Assembly (NCBI RefSeq): GCF_001368795.1
Contig: NZ_LN831198.1
Span: 515,233 to 579,232 of the forward strand
Reading direction: 5' to 3'
Source: Paenibacillus ihuae
GTDB taxonomy: Bacteria > Bacillota > Bacilli > Paenibacillales > Paenibacillaceae
DNA: 64,000 bases
Shown here: piece by piece, positions 1 through 8,775 of the stretch
How the letters are laid out: each line of letters starts with the position of its first letter
Position numbering within the stretch: the first letter of the stretch is position 1
Notes under the pieces: generated by a model
Database searches by the model: none
What the model was told of the DNA's origin: nothing
The model's input: the letters and a program-made list of their open reading frames with translations, nothing else
Made by a program: the position numbers and the translations under genes

Positions 1-2
1 AC

Positions 3-317
3 TTTGATCAAACTCGATGTGTTTTTTCAAATGATACTGGACTATGTTCTTTGCAGGCAGCCGCCACTGAGAACGATATGCATCCCTGGAAATATAAACC
101 TTTAGCTTGCTGGGTATTTCCATTAAGTATGGAAAACGGTCTGATAAGTGGCCCACCAGCACAAGATCAAATCGACCCGGATTATGTTGATGAAACTTAT
201 CCGGGATATACGAAGTACGTCACCTGTGGAAGTCATGATAATAATGGGGAAATATGGTACAAAAAGTATTATAATGAAATATTGAAAATTGAAACTATAA
301 TGAATAATAAAAAGTAG
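3..317 (+). CDS. C-terminal part of a cysteine-cluster (YkgJ/DUF3109-like) protein, 5' end outside window
   Basis: The frame is open from the left edge to a TAG at 315-317, so this is the tail of a longer gene. The visible part contains spaced cysteines in the pattern C-x7-C ([10 protein letters not shown]) followed by [15 protein letters not shown]. The layout of a cysteine, a short linker, CSL, then a tryptophan/YKPL segment and a further cysteine resembles the C-terminal half of the metal- or FeS-binding YkgJ/UPF0153 and DUF3109 proteins. Enzyme function for those families is not established. The family call rests on motif resemblance only. The gene ends just before a strong terminator hairpin. 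Confidence 0.55.
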   Translation, partial: FDQTRCVFSNDTGLCSLQAAATENDMHPWKYKPLACWVFPLSMENGLISGPPAQDQIDPDYVDETYPGYTKYVTCGSHDNNGEIWYKKYYNEILKIETIMNNKK

Positions 318-331
318 ACTCACTTCAAATG

Positions 332-351
332 AGAACAAAAGTTCGCTGACA
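332..351 (+). promoter_or_regulatory. Candidate LexA (DinR) box plus CTGACA hexamer upstream of sbcD
   Basis: GAAC-AAAA-GTTC at 333-344 is directly followed by CTGACA at 346-351. The same composition, a GAAC-N4-RTTY dyad abutting CTGACA, occurs upstream of the Z1 gene, the pPIWI-RE operon and the helicase operon. A TATAAT lies at 376-381, but 24 bases from CTGACA, so the exact promoter is uncertain. The site also coincides with the left arm of the terminator hairpin, so it is the weakest of the four. Confidence 0.45.
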
Positions 352-376
352 ACCTTCTGTCAGCGAACTTTTGTTT
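335..376 (+). terminator. Intrinsic terminator after the cysteine-cluster gene
   Basis: A perfect stem of about 17 bp (GTTCGCTGACA pairing with TGTCAGCGAAC, extended by an A-tract against a T-tract) has a 6-base loop and is followed by TTTTGTTT. The left arm also overlaps the candidate LexA box for sbcD, so this DNA may serve both roles. Confidence 0.75.
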
Positions 377-453
377 ATAATAGAGTGACATAAAACAAGG
401 AAACGTATAACCGTTAAGTTAAGCGAAAGAATTATACGAAAGGACGGAAAACC

Positions 454-1650
454 ATGAAAATCTTCCACACAGCAGACTGGCACCTAGGCAAGCTGGTACA
501 AGGCGTCTATATGACAGAGGATCAGCATTACATCCTTGAACAATTCATCAAGGATATTGAAATAGAGCAGCCTGATGTCATCATCATCGCAGGCGATCTA
601 TACGATCGTGCCGTCCCACCGACGGAAGCAGTGCAATTACTCGATAGAGTGCTGCAGAAGATTATACTGCAGTTGAAAATTCCTGTACTCGCCGTCGCCG
701 GTAATCATGACAGTCCAAGCCGTCTCGACTTCGGCAGCACCATTATGAGAGCCTCGGGGCTACATATCGCCGGAGAACTTCATACCTCCATGGAGCCTGT
801 GGTCTTGAGTGATGAGTATGGTGAAGTTCACTTCCATCTCATTCCTTATGCTGAGCCAGGGAAAGTACGTTATTTACTAGGTGATGAGAGTATTAGAACA
901 CATAACGATGCCATGCAGAAGATTACGGAGGATATTAAAAGCACGATGGACCCGAACGCCCGCCATATTTTTGTGGGACATGCTTTTGTAACACCTGGCG
1001 GTGAAGCACAGGATAATACCAGTGATTCTGAACGGCCGCTGTCGATCGGTGGGGCTGAACATGTAAATTCCGAATTTTTTGACGGATTCCATTACACCGC
1101 ATTAGGTCACTTGCATCAGGCACATCATGTTGGAAACGAAACGGTCCGATATGCTGGCTCACCGCTGAAGTATTCCATTTCGGAAGAACTTCATAACAAG
1201 GGATATTTAATTGTCCATCTGGATGAACACGGAGAGACAACGATTGAGAAAAGATTGCTGACACCACGACGCGACATGCGGACCGTCGAAGGTTTCATCG
1301 CAGATATTGAGCAGCATGTCATTAATGAGGATTATGTGTTCGTCCGCTTGCTGGATGAATTGTTGGTGTCATCGCCAATGGAACGGGTACGCTCGGTCTA
1401 TCCAAACGCAATGCATGTAGAACGCAAGATGACAATCCCAGGGTTGATTGGGGAGCCACAGGTGGTTGAAGGACGAGCAAAGATGGATGGACTGTCGCTG
1501 TTTAAAGCTTTTTATAAAGACGTAAGAGGAACAGAGCTATCGCCAGAAACAGAGAAGTTGTTTATCGAAACGCTGCAGGAAATCCTGGAGAAAGAAGGTG
1601 AGCGTTATGAGACCGCTCAAGCTGACAATGACGGCGTTCGGGCCGTATAA
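454..1650 (+). CDS. sbcD: Exonuclease SbcD, Mre11-type nuclease subunit of SbcCD
   Basis: This is the metallophosphoesterase subunit that works with SbcC to cut hairpins and blocked DNA ends. The phosphoesterase motifs are in order: TADWHLG (residues about 6-12), GDLYDR, GNHDS, VGHAF and GHLHQAHH, followed by YAGSP, which is typical of SbcD. At 398 aa the length is normal for the family. The ATG at 454 has AAAGGA about ten bases upstream. The gene overlaps sbcC by 44 bases, so the two are translated together. A candidate LexA box lies upstream. Confidence 0.95.
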   Translation: MKIFHTADWHLGKLVQGVYMTEDQHYILEQFIKDIEIEQPDVIIIAGDLYDRAVPPTEAVQLLDRVLQKIILQLKIPVLAVAGNHDSPSRLDFGSTIMRASGLHIAGELHTSMEPVVLSDEYGEVHFHLIPYAEPGKVRYLLGDESIRTHNDAMQKITEDIKSTMDPNARHIFVGHAFVTPGGEAQDNTSDSERPLSIGGAEHVNSEFFDGFHYTALGHLHQAHHVGNETVRYAGSPLKYSISEELHNKGYLIVHLDEHGETTIEKRLLTPRRDMRTVEGFIADIEQHVINEDYVFVRLLDELLVSSPMERVRSVYPNAMHVERKMTIPGLIGEPQVVEGRAKMDGLSLFKAFYKDVRGTELSPETEKLFIETLQEILEKEGERYETAQADNDGVRAV

Positions 1651-4600
1651 GGATACAGAGGTTATTGATTTCTCCGAGCTTAAAGAGCACCGGTTATTTG
1701 TCGTATCAGGGAATACGGGGGCCGGGAAGACATCGATTTTTGACGCGATCTGTTTCGCTTTGTACGGAGATGCAAGTGGTGAAGATAGAAATGATAACAA
1801 GATGCTCCGGAGCCATTTCGCCGATGACCAGGTCCACACGTCTGTTGATTTGGAATTTGAGCTGAAAGGTCGGACGTACCGTGTATTTCGGCAGTTAGCC
1901 CATGTAAAGACCGGAAATAAAGGTGCGACAGGAGATAGTTATGAACTGTACGAAATCAGCGGTGGACAGGCTGTCCCCATTGTCGATCGTTTTATCGTGT
2001 CGCAGGTGGATGAGAAAATTCGCGGACTTATTGGACTCACCAAGGAGCAGTTTAGTCAGATCGTTATGCTGCCACAGGGTGAATTCCGCAAGCTGCTCAC
2101 CTCAGAGACAGAGAACAAGGAAGAGATCTTGCGCCGGATTTTTAAGACAGGGTTATATAAACAGGTCGCGGACCATTTGAATGAACAACGCAAGGATATG
2201 CAGCAAATTTGCTCGGAGCAAGCGAAGATGCTGGAATATCATATCGGTAATGTGAAAGGTGCTCTAGGTGGGCGTGAAGCCTCTGACTTATACAAGGTTT
2301 TTGAGCAGGAGAACTACAATACTTATCAAGTGCTTGAAGCATTGGATAAAGAGATTGAATATTATACTGTGCAACTGAAAGAAAAGAAGCAGTTGCTGCA
2401 AGCTGAAATGACCAAATTCCAAGAACATACGGCTGTTTATCATCAAGTACAAGCGGTGAATGGACAATTTGATCTGTTAGATCAGAAAGCTGAAGTAAAG
2501 CAACAGTTAGTAGCGAAAGAAGATGTTATCAAGCAGCAAACAGTGCAGCTGTCTCTGGCGGAGCAAGCGGTTCACCTTCAGGTCTATGAACAACATAATA
2601 TTGAAATGACGGATGAACTAAGTCGTAAAAGCGAGTTGCTCGAAGCTGCGCTTACAGAATGCCTGCAGGCTGAAACTGCCCTCAATACGGCTATTGCTCT
2701 CTATAAGCAGGAGGAAGGAAAGGAAGAATTACGGAATCAATCTTTACGTGAACTGGATCGGCTTCAAGGATATCTCCCGGCAGTAAAAGAGATTGACCAG
2801 AGACAGCAACGAGTCACGAAGCTTACGATAGAAGTGGATACCTTGTCTAAGCAGCTGAACGGCTCAATTGTTGAGCTGGAGAAGAAGCAGAGCGATCGAC
2901 TCTCTAAAGCAGCGCAAGTTAAGGAACTGGAAGATAAGGTTCTTCATTTGCCGGCAAAGACTGAGAAGCTTAGCCAGTTAAGACAGCAGGCTGTAACTAT
3001 GAAAGAATATCTCGGCCTGTTAGACAAACTTACAATAGAACAAGCAGAAGAAAGAGAGAATAAAGGGTCATTTGAACAAGCGGATCAGGCGTATTCTGCA
3101 ATTGAGGAACGCTGGATTGAAGGGCAAGCAGGATTGCTTGCAAGTCATCTTCATGATGGTGAGTTATGTCCGGTCTGCGGAAGTCTTGATCATCCCCAAA
3201 AAGCTGCTGCCACCGGCGACATTCCTACCAAAGAAGAGCTTGAGCGAATGCGTAAGGAGAAATCTTCATATGAAAAAAAACACCTCGAAGTAAAGGCGAA
3301 GCTCACAACTACTGAACAGCAGATTAAAGAGAAGCAGCAACAGTTGCTTGAACTGGGATATCCGTTAGAAGGGATTCAGACAGTCTACGCTGATCTGCAA
3401 ATAGAGGGGAAGGCACTGGTTGAAGAGGAGAAGCAACTGAAGGAAGAGAATTCTATGTTGGCTCCACTCAAGCAAGCACTAGATACACTGGACAGCAAAT
3501 TGGAGGAGTTACGCAAACAAAAGGAACATACGCTAAATTTGTTCAATAGCAAAAATACTGAATATGTAACTGAGAAAGCATTATTTGATCAATCGTTATC
3601 CAGCTTGCCAGAAGAAGTACGTAGTCTCGGGAAATTAGAACAGCATATCAAGAGTGCAGAGGTTAACAATAAACAACTGGAGAACGCGTGGAAGCAAGCA
3701 CAGGGTCAATACCTGGAAGCGAACGAACGGAATATCAAGGCATCTGCAAGCCGAGTCAATGCTGAGAATGGGAAGAGTGAAGCGACTACCAATAAGGACA
3801 AGGCTCTTCAAAGCTACGTCGGAGCGTTAGAGCAGGCTGGGTTCGCTTCAGAAGAAAGCTATAAAGCAGCGAAGATGAGCAATAGTGCTCAAGCTGAGCT
3901 GAAGAGTCAGATTGAAATGCACAAGGCCTCATTGTCATCGGTAACCAAGCAAATTGAGGAATTAACCTCCACGCTGGCAGGTAAAGAACGTCAAGATCTT
4001 GCCATCCTGCAGAAGCTTCTAGATGATCTGGAGCAATCTATTGATATCGTTCGCGCGGAGTCTATCCAAGCCGGGAATAACTTTGATAAAGGCTCGGAAT
4101 ATAAGGCGAATATTCTTGAGGCTGAGCGTAGCTGCCAAGAGGCTGAACGTGAGTACCAAGTCGTGAAAGATTTGTATGATGTTGTGCGCGGAGAGAATAG
4201 TAGTAAGATCTCCTTTGAACGCTATCTGCAAATTGAGTTTTTAGATAAAATTATTCACAATGCAAACCATCGGCTACAAAAGATGTCCGGAGGACAATAC
4301 TATCTTGTCCGCAGCGACCGTATGGAGAAACGCGGTAAGCAAAGTGGCCTTGGATTTGATGTGTATGACAATTATACCGGTCAATTGAGGGATGTAAAGA
4401 CATTATCCGGTGGAGAAAAGTTTAATGCTTCGCTGTGTCTAGCGCTCGGAATGGCAGATGTTATTCAAGCTTATGATGGCGGGGTTTCACTAGAAACCAT
4501 GTTCATCGACGAGGGTTTTGGTTCACTGGACGAAGAGTCTCTGAACAAGGCTATTGATACTCTGATTGACCTGCAACAGTCCGGCCGAATGATTGGTGTA

Positions 4601-4699
4601 ATCTCACATGTCCAAGAGCTGAAGAGCGCAATTCCGGCAATCCTGGAGGTGAAGAAAACTAGAGAAGGGTATAGTTATACCAATTTTGATGTGAGTTAA
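1607..4699 (+). CDS. sbcC: Exonuclease SbcC, Rad50-type ATPase subunit of SbcCD
   Basis: This SMC-like ATPase clamps DNA for the SbcD nuclease. The Walker A is GNTGAGKTS near residue 35. Long coiled-coil arms surround a zinc hook CPVCGS (cysteines near residues 521 and 524). The ABC signature LSGGEKFNAS and the Walker B FIDEGFGSLDEES lie near the C-terminus. The start is set at the ATG at 1607 (MRPLKLTMTAFGPY, the usual SbcC N-terminus), with AAGGTG six bases upstream. A GTG at 1598 is possible but less likely. The product is about 1030 aa, which is normal for the family. Confidence 0.95.
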   Translation: MRPLKLTMTAFGPYKDTEVIDFSELKEHRLFVVSGNTGAGKTSIFDAICFALYGDASGEDRNDNKMLRSHFADDQVHTSVDLEFELKGRTYRVFRQLAHVKTGNKGATGDSYELYEISGGQAVPIVDRFIVSQVDEKIRGLIGLTKEQFSQIVMLPQGEFRKLLTSETENKEEILRRIFKTGLYKQVADHLNEQRKDMQQICSEQAKMLEYHIGNVKGALGGREASDLYKVFEQENYNTYQVLEALDKEIEYYTVQLKEKKQLLQAEMTKFQEHTAVYHQVQAVNGQFDLLDQKAEVKQQLVAKEDVIKQQTVQLSLAEQAVHLQVYEQHNIEMTDELSRKSELLEAALTECLQAETALNTAIALYKQEEGKEELRNQSLRELDRLQGYLPAVKEIDQRQQRVTKLTIEVDTLSKQLNGSIVELEKKQSDRLSKAAQVKELEDKVLHLPAKTEKLSQLRQQAVTMKEYLGLLDKLTIEQAEERENKGSFEQADQAYSAIEERWIEGQAGLLASHLHDGELCPVCGSLDHPQKAAATGDIPTKEELERMRKEKSSYEKKHLEVKAKLTTTEQQIKEKQQQLLELGYPLEGIQTVYADLQIEGKALVEEEKQLKEENSMLAPLKQALDTLDSKLEELRKQKEHTLNLFNSKNTEYVTEKALFDQSLSSLPEEVRSLGKLEQHIKSAEVNNKQLENAWKQAQGQYLEANERNIKASASRVNAENGKSEATTNKDKALQSYVGALEQAGFASEESYKAAKMSNSAQAELKSQIEMHKASLSSVTKQIEELTSTLAGKERQDLAILQKLLDDLEQSIDIVRAESIQAGNNFDKGSEYKANILEAERSCQEAEREYQVVKDLYDVVRGENSSKISFERYLQIEFLDKIIHNANHRLQKMSGGQYYLVRSDRMEKRGKQSGLGFDVYDNYTGQLRDVKTLSGGEKFNASLCLALGMADVIQAYDGGVSLETMFIDEGFGSLDEESLNKAIDTLIDLQQSGRMIGVISHVQELKSAIPAILEVKKTREGYSYTNFDVS

Positions 4700-5048
4700 T
4701 TAAATCGTTGTTTATATTTATAGTGAGATGTATAATCGGTTTTCTTTAAGTCCTACGCTGAAAAATTAAACTAAAAAACCAGAAAAGAGACGAACTTCGA
4801 TTGTTCATTTTTTTTCCGTTTATTAAACATTGGGGGACTAGTAGAGGTGGTTATGCACAATGAAATTAGAAGCAAAAAATCTAAAGGGAATATTTGGTCG
4901 ACATACTTCTATTTTTGTCGTAATGTCTATTTATAGATATCTATGAGCTATAGGGTTATCTTCTTTGGTAACTTTTCATGAATAAGTCGGGAAGAACCGA
5001 TAGTTTCAAGTGTTAATTTTTATAGTTACAAGTCAAGGAGTATATATA
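4700..5048 (+). other. Intergenic region between sbcC and mcrB
   Basis: This 349-base AT-rich stretch has no convincing gene. A weak GAAC/GTTC hairpin followed by eight Ts (4792-4815) may end the sbcDC transcript. No good promoter for the McrBC pair was found. GAACCGATAGTTT near 4995 resembles a LexA box but has a 5-base spacer. Confidence 0.5.
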
Positions 5049-7337
5049 ATGAGTGATTCGATTAAGAATGGCGTTTCATTACATGACATTAACTATAGTT
5101 TATTGGATAAAAGCCTTCGGAGGTTTAATAAGTACCGGGTAAATAATGAGGAGGAATATCAGAATGAACGTCAATTAAAGGTTGAAATCATGTCCGTAAT
5201 CGGTCCGATTCTCAGAAATTTGGAAATGGATTCGCAGCATATGATTGACCGGTTAATACAAGTTACTACAGGAGAAGGCAAAAATAGAAAAGTCTATCAG
5301 AATATATATAAGTTGTTCAAGGGATGGATCTGGCGGGATAATTTCAGGCGCATATTGCAATATTCTGAGTTGGTTGTCATCTTGAACTTATTGCAAGATT
5401 TATTAGAGCAAGGTATTACGGTTGAAATCAAAGAGCGATTCAGAGAGCAGTATCGAGCAATGATAGAGGCACATGGAAGTATCAAACCTAAAACAAATGA
5501 AGTACCTGTTCCATTGTTAGCCATGTTACTAGCATCTTATAATCCTGATAAATATGTGCTCTATATACCAAAAGAAAATTTCGATTCATTTGGAGAGCAC
5601 CTTGGCCTTATCATTCCTAACGATGTGGTGGAAAGATATACTTTATATAACCAGGTGGCAAATATGATACTTAATTACGCTAAGAAAAAGGGATACAACG
5701 TTCAAGACTTATTGGATGTTTATCATGTTGTTAATATGACTGATAAATATGAGAATGTAACTGGAGGGTTCAGGACTGTTATGAGCAATAGCCAACCTAT
5801 AAACAAAATTTTATATGGTCCGCCAGGGACAGGAAAAACCTACAATGTTATCTATGAAGCCTTATCCATTCTAAACCCAGAAATTGATTCTGATATCATT
5901 ACGAATCCACAACTCCGAGATGAGGCTGTAGCTCTTTTTAACCAGTATGTAGACAGCAATCATATTATGTTCTGCACCTTTCATCAATCGTATAGCTATG
6001 AAGAGTTCGTGGAGGGAATTCGGTTCAGTGATGAAAAGAAGCAGTATGAAGTTCAAGACGGCATCTTCAAAAGATTATGTAACGCGGCACGGGCAACCTA
6101 CTCTGAACTTAGAGAAACTTATAAATTCGACCCCGATCAAACCCAGTTTTTCAAAATGTCCCTAGGCAATACGGGGAATAGTGATGAGGATGAGGTATAT
6201 GATTACTGCATCTCAAACAATGAGATCGCTCTAGGTTGGGGGGAGAATGTCGATTTCTCTAAATGCCAAAACAAGCAAGCAATACGTGGATTGTATGAAT
6301 CCCAACTGCCGGACGAAAACCCTTACGGAGCAGAGTTTGTAGAGCGTTTTAAGCATTGGATGCGAATCGGAGATATCGTCGTCATCTCGCATGGCAATAA
6401 GAAGGTTAGAGCGATTGGGAAAATAACTAGCGAATACAACTACAGAGTAGACTCGCCAATTGCTTATCATCAATTCAGGGGAGTCCAGTGGCTGTACGAA
6501 AATAATGAAGCCATGCTCCCCGTGCAAAGCGTTTTGCGAGAAAAGTTTTTTTCACAACAAACAATCTATATGTTCGATAAGAAAGACCTAAACATGGACA
6601 GCATAAAGGAATTAATTTCGGGCATACGAGAGCAGGGAGAGCAAGATCAACAATACATCCTCATAATTGACGAGGTTAATCGGGGGAATATCTCCAAGAT
6701 CTTCGGGGAATTGATCACACTGATCGAACCGGACAAGAGAACGAACCAGAAAAATGAACTTTCAGTCACACTCCCATACTCGGGGGATCGTCTTCGTGTG
6801 CCTTCCAATGTTCATATTATTGGCACAATGAATACAGCCGATCGCTCTATTTCTTTAATTGATACCGCTTTGCGAAGAAGATTTGAATTCGTTGAGATGT
6901 TGCCGGACTACTCGCTGCTTCCATCAGATGTGGAAGGAGTGAATATCAAGTTATTAGTGGAAACAATAAATCAACGTATTGAATATTTATATGATCGGGA
7001 CCATGTGATCGGACATGCCTATTTTTTGATGGATAACCCTCAGATTGAGAATTATATTGCAGTGATGCTAAGTAAGGTGATACCGCTTCTGCAAGAGTAT
7101 TTCTATGATGATTGGGAGCAAATCGAACTCGTATTAGGAGGTTCAGGGAAGCCTAGAGATAATTCTTATTTTCTGAACAGAGTTGTGATGCAAGCTGATA
7201 AGCTATTTGCTAAGAAATCTGGCTCCCTCGAACCTATTAAAGCTCGTTATTTCGTCCAAACAAACCCGACAGTGGATGCACTCAAGCGGATTTATAACAT
7301 GTCTAAGAATCAAGCTGAACAGGACGATGAGGAATGA
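5049..7337 (+). CDS. mcrB: McrB-family AAA+ NTPase with an inserted domain
   Basis: This is the motor subunit of a McrBC-type restriction system, which translocates DNA and activates the McrC nuclease. The AAA Walker A is GPPGTGKTYN (residue about 257). The Walker B is ILIIDEVNRGN (about 535), followed by the McrB signature GTMNTADRSISLIDTALRR. About 120 residues between them (about 361-481, starting near FFKMSLGNTGN and including IALGWG and IGDIVVISHGNKK) form a separate alpha/beta module that looks like an EVE/PUA-type modified-base or RNA-binding fold; this is a resemblance only. The N-terminal 250 residues are not recognised. The start at 5049 follows AAGGAG. The stop overlaps mcrC in ATGA. 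Confidence 0.88.
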   Translation: MSDSIKNGVSLHDINYSLLDKSLRRFNKYRVNNEEEYQNERQLKVEIMSVIGPILRNLEMDSQHMIDRLIQVTTGEGKNRKVYQNIYKLFKGWIWRDNFRRILQYSELVVILNLLQDLLEQGITVEIKERFREQYRAMIEAHGSIKPKTNEVPVPLLAMLLASYNPDKYVLYIPKENFDSFGEHLGLIIPNDVVERYTLYNQVANMILNYAKKKGYNVQDLLDVYHVVNMTDKYENVTGGFRTVMSNSQPINKILYGPPGTGKTYNVIYEALSILNPEIDSDIITNPQLRDEAVALFNQYVDSNHIMFCTFHQSYSYEEFVEGIRFSDEKKQYEVQDGIFKRLCNAARATYSELRETYKFDPDQTQFFKMSLGNTGNSDEDEVYDYCISNNEIALGWGENVDFSKCQNKQAIRGLYESQLPDENPYGAEFVERFKHWMRIGDIVVISHGNKKVRAIGKITSEYNYRVDSPIAYHQFRGVQWLYENNEAMLPVQSVLREKFFSQQTIYMFDKKDLNMDSIKELISGIREQGEQDQQYILIIDEVNRGNISKIFGELITLIEPDKRTNQKNELSVTLPYSGDRLRVPSNVHIIGTMNTADRSISLIDTALRRRFEFVEMLPDYSLLPSDVEGVNIKLLVETINQRIEYLYDRDHVIGHAYFLMDNPQIENYIAVMLSKVIPLLQEYFYDDWEQIELVLGGSGKPRDNSYFLNRVVMQADKLFAKKSGSLEPIKARYFVQTNPTVDALKRIYNMSKNQAEQDDEE

Positions 7338-8599
7338 AACATCTTGTCGTGACTGAATGCTTCAATTCACTTCTGATATCAGATACGGGGAATCAAGAAT
7401 GTCTTACGTCGTTAGAAGCTGATGAACTTGCGGCCTACGTAATAAAACATGATTTAGAGGAAGACGGCATACAATTCTCCCGAAACGAGATTACCTTTAT
7501 CAATTATGTAGGGTTTATACAATTGAGATCGTGTTCAATAGAAATCTTACCTAAGGTATCTGGAAATGATGTTCGTCACTCGAGACAAGTGTTGTTACGA
7601 ATGCTTCAGCGTTCCGGATTTTTAAACATCCACGAGAGCCAAGTCAGTCAGCTGATGATTGAGAAAATGAACTTGTTCGAGATTATTGCTAGTTTATTCA
7701 CGGAGAAGCTCGCTCTAGAACTTAGAAAGGGAGTATTTAAGACCTATCAGAGAGAATACGGCGAGCTTCACCTCGTTAGAGGAAAGATTAACATGAATCG
7801 ACAACTTCTTCGGGAAGCCATGATGCAGCCGGGGGTTAGTTGTATATACGACGAGTTTCAAATAGACAATCCATTAAATCAAGCGTTCAGAGCTGCGCTA
7901 CAAATCGTTATGTCTCAATCCAAGTTCCCCTCGACAAAGAAGCGAGCTATGAGCAGTGAGGTATTATTGGATGAAGTAGATTCTAGGCTATTTAACTACG
8001 ATCAGTTGGATCGTATACGATTCGATCGAACGAACGTCCGTTTTCAAGATAGCTTCCAGCTTGCTAAACTTTTAGTTGGCCGGTCAGCACCTGTATTTTC
8101 CCCAGGTAGAAATAAGAATAGCTCGATCTTGTTTAAAATGAATGATTTGTTTGAGGCCTATATTGCTTATTTGGTACGTAAGAATTGGGACGAGGTTACG
8201 GTAAAGGATAGAAGCTATAAACTGCTCGTCAACGAGAGAAACAGTAGGGGGGTCTTCCAGCTTGAACCGGACCTATTGGTCGCCCGGCCAAACGGGAAAC
8301 AAATCATTATCGACACTAAGTGGAAAATGATTCACTCTCAGCGTCCCCGGCATGGGGTGAAACGTGAAGACTTTTACCAGATGTATGCTTATTTAACTCG
8401 CTACAAAAAAGTTACTGAGGTAGTATTACTCTACCCTCACCATGATGGAATTGCATCATGCGACAGCTGTTTGGAATCCTGGCATCTAGAAGGAGAGTCT
8501 GGGAAAAAGATTAAGGTATATTCTATCCAATATGAGAATGAGCAGGTTGCTGAGAGTGAACTTCGCGACATAGTAGGTTCTTTAGAATTATTAGATTAA
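7334..8599 (+). CDS. mcrC: McrC-family PD-(D/E)XK nuclease subunit
   Basis: This is the nuclease partner of the McrB protein encoded immediately upstream; the genes overlap by 4 bases. The C-terminal third carries a PD-(D/E)XK core, LEPDLLV then IIIDTKWK (residues about 312-335), with YQMYAYLTRYKK behind it, as in McrC. The N-terminal half has the McrC-type beta-rich region (SCSIEILPKVSG). At 421 aa the length is typical. McrBC enzymes cut modified DNA; the modification recognised here cannot be read from sequence. Confidence 0.88.
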   Translation: MKHLVVTECFNSLLISDTGNQECLTSLEADELAAYVIKHDLEEDGIQFSRNEITFINYVGFIQLRSCSIEILPKVSGNDVRHSRQVLLRMLQRSGFLNIHESQVSQLMIEKMNLFEIIASLFTEKLALELRKGVFKTYQREYGELHLVRGKINMNRQLLREAMMQPGVSCIYDEFQIDNPLNQAFRAALQIVMSQSKFPSTKKRAMSSEVLLDEVDSRLFNYDQLDRIRFDRTNVRFQDSFQLAKLLVGRSAPVFSPGRNKNSSILFKMNDLFEAYIAYLVRKNWDEVTVKDRSYKLLVNERNSRGVFQLEPDLLVARPNGKQIIIDTKWKMIHSQRPRHGVKREDFYQMYAYLTRYKKVTEVVLLYPHHDGIASCDSCLESWHLEGESGKKIKVYSIQYENEQVAESELRDIVGSLELLD

Positions 8600-8691
8600 T
8601 TAGATACAGGACATAGGCAGAATTCTGTTTATTATTCGGAAATTTACAAATAGACCGGATGGGTAGTAACTGTACACTGAATTCATTAAAT

Positions 8692-8711
8692 AGAACACCC
8701 GTTTACTGACA
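8692..8711 (+). promoter_or_regulatory. Candidate LexA (DinR) box plus CTGACA hexamer upstream of the Z1 gene
   Basis: GAAC-ACCC-GTTT at 8693-8704 is followed with the same spacing as the other three sites by CTGACA at 8706-8711. TTTGTT follows at 17 bases and TAGAAT at 22 bases, so the -10 box is uncertain. Two copies of TTCATTAAATA (8682-8692 and 8743-8753) flank the site. Confidence 0.55.
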
Positions 8712-8775
8712 GGAAGTGGTCAATGGGATTTGTTAGAATGTATTCATTAAATACACCTACTTAAGGAGCAAGAGT

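Noticed and set aside
4853-4936. Possible 27-codon peptide gene between sbcC and mcrB
   Set aside because: The ribosome binding site is too close to the ATG, the product shows no motif or membrane helix, and the region is AT-rich. No support beyond an open frame.
4990-5010. GAACCGATAGTTT as a fifth LexA box, for mcrBC
   Set aside because: The spacer is five bases rather than four and no CTGACA follows.
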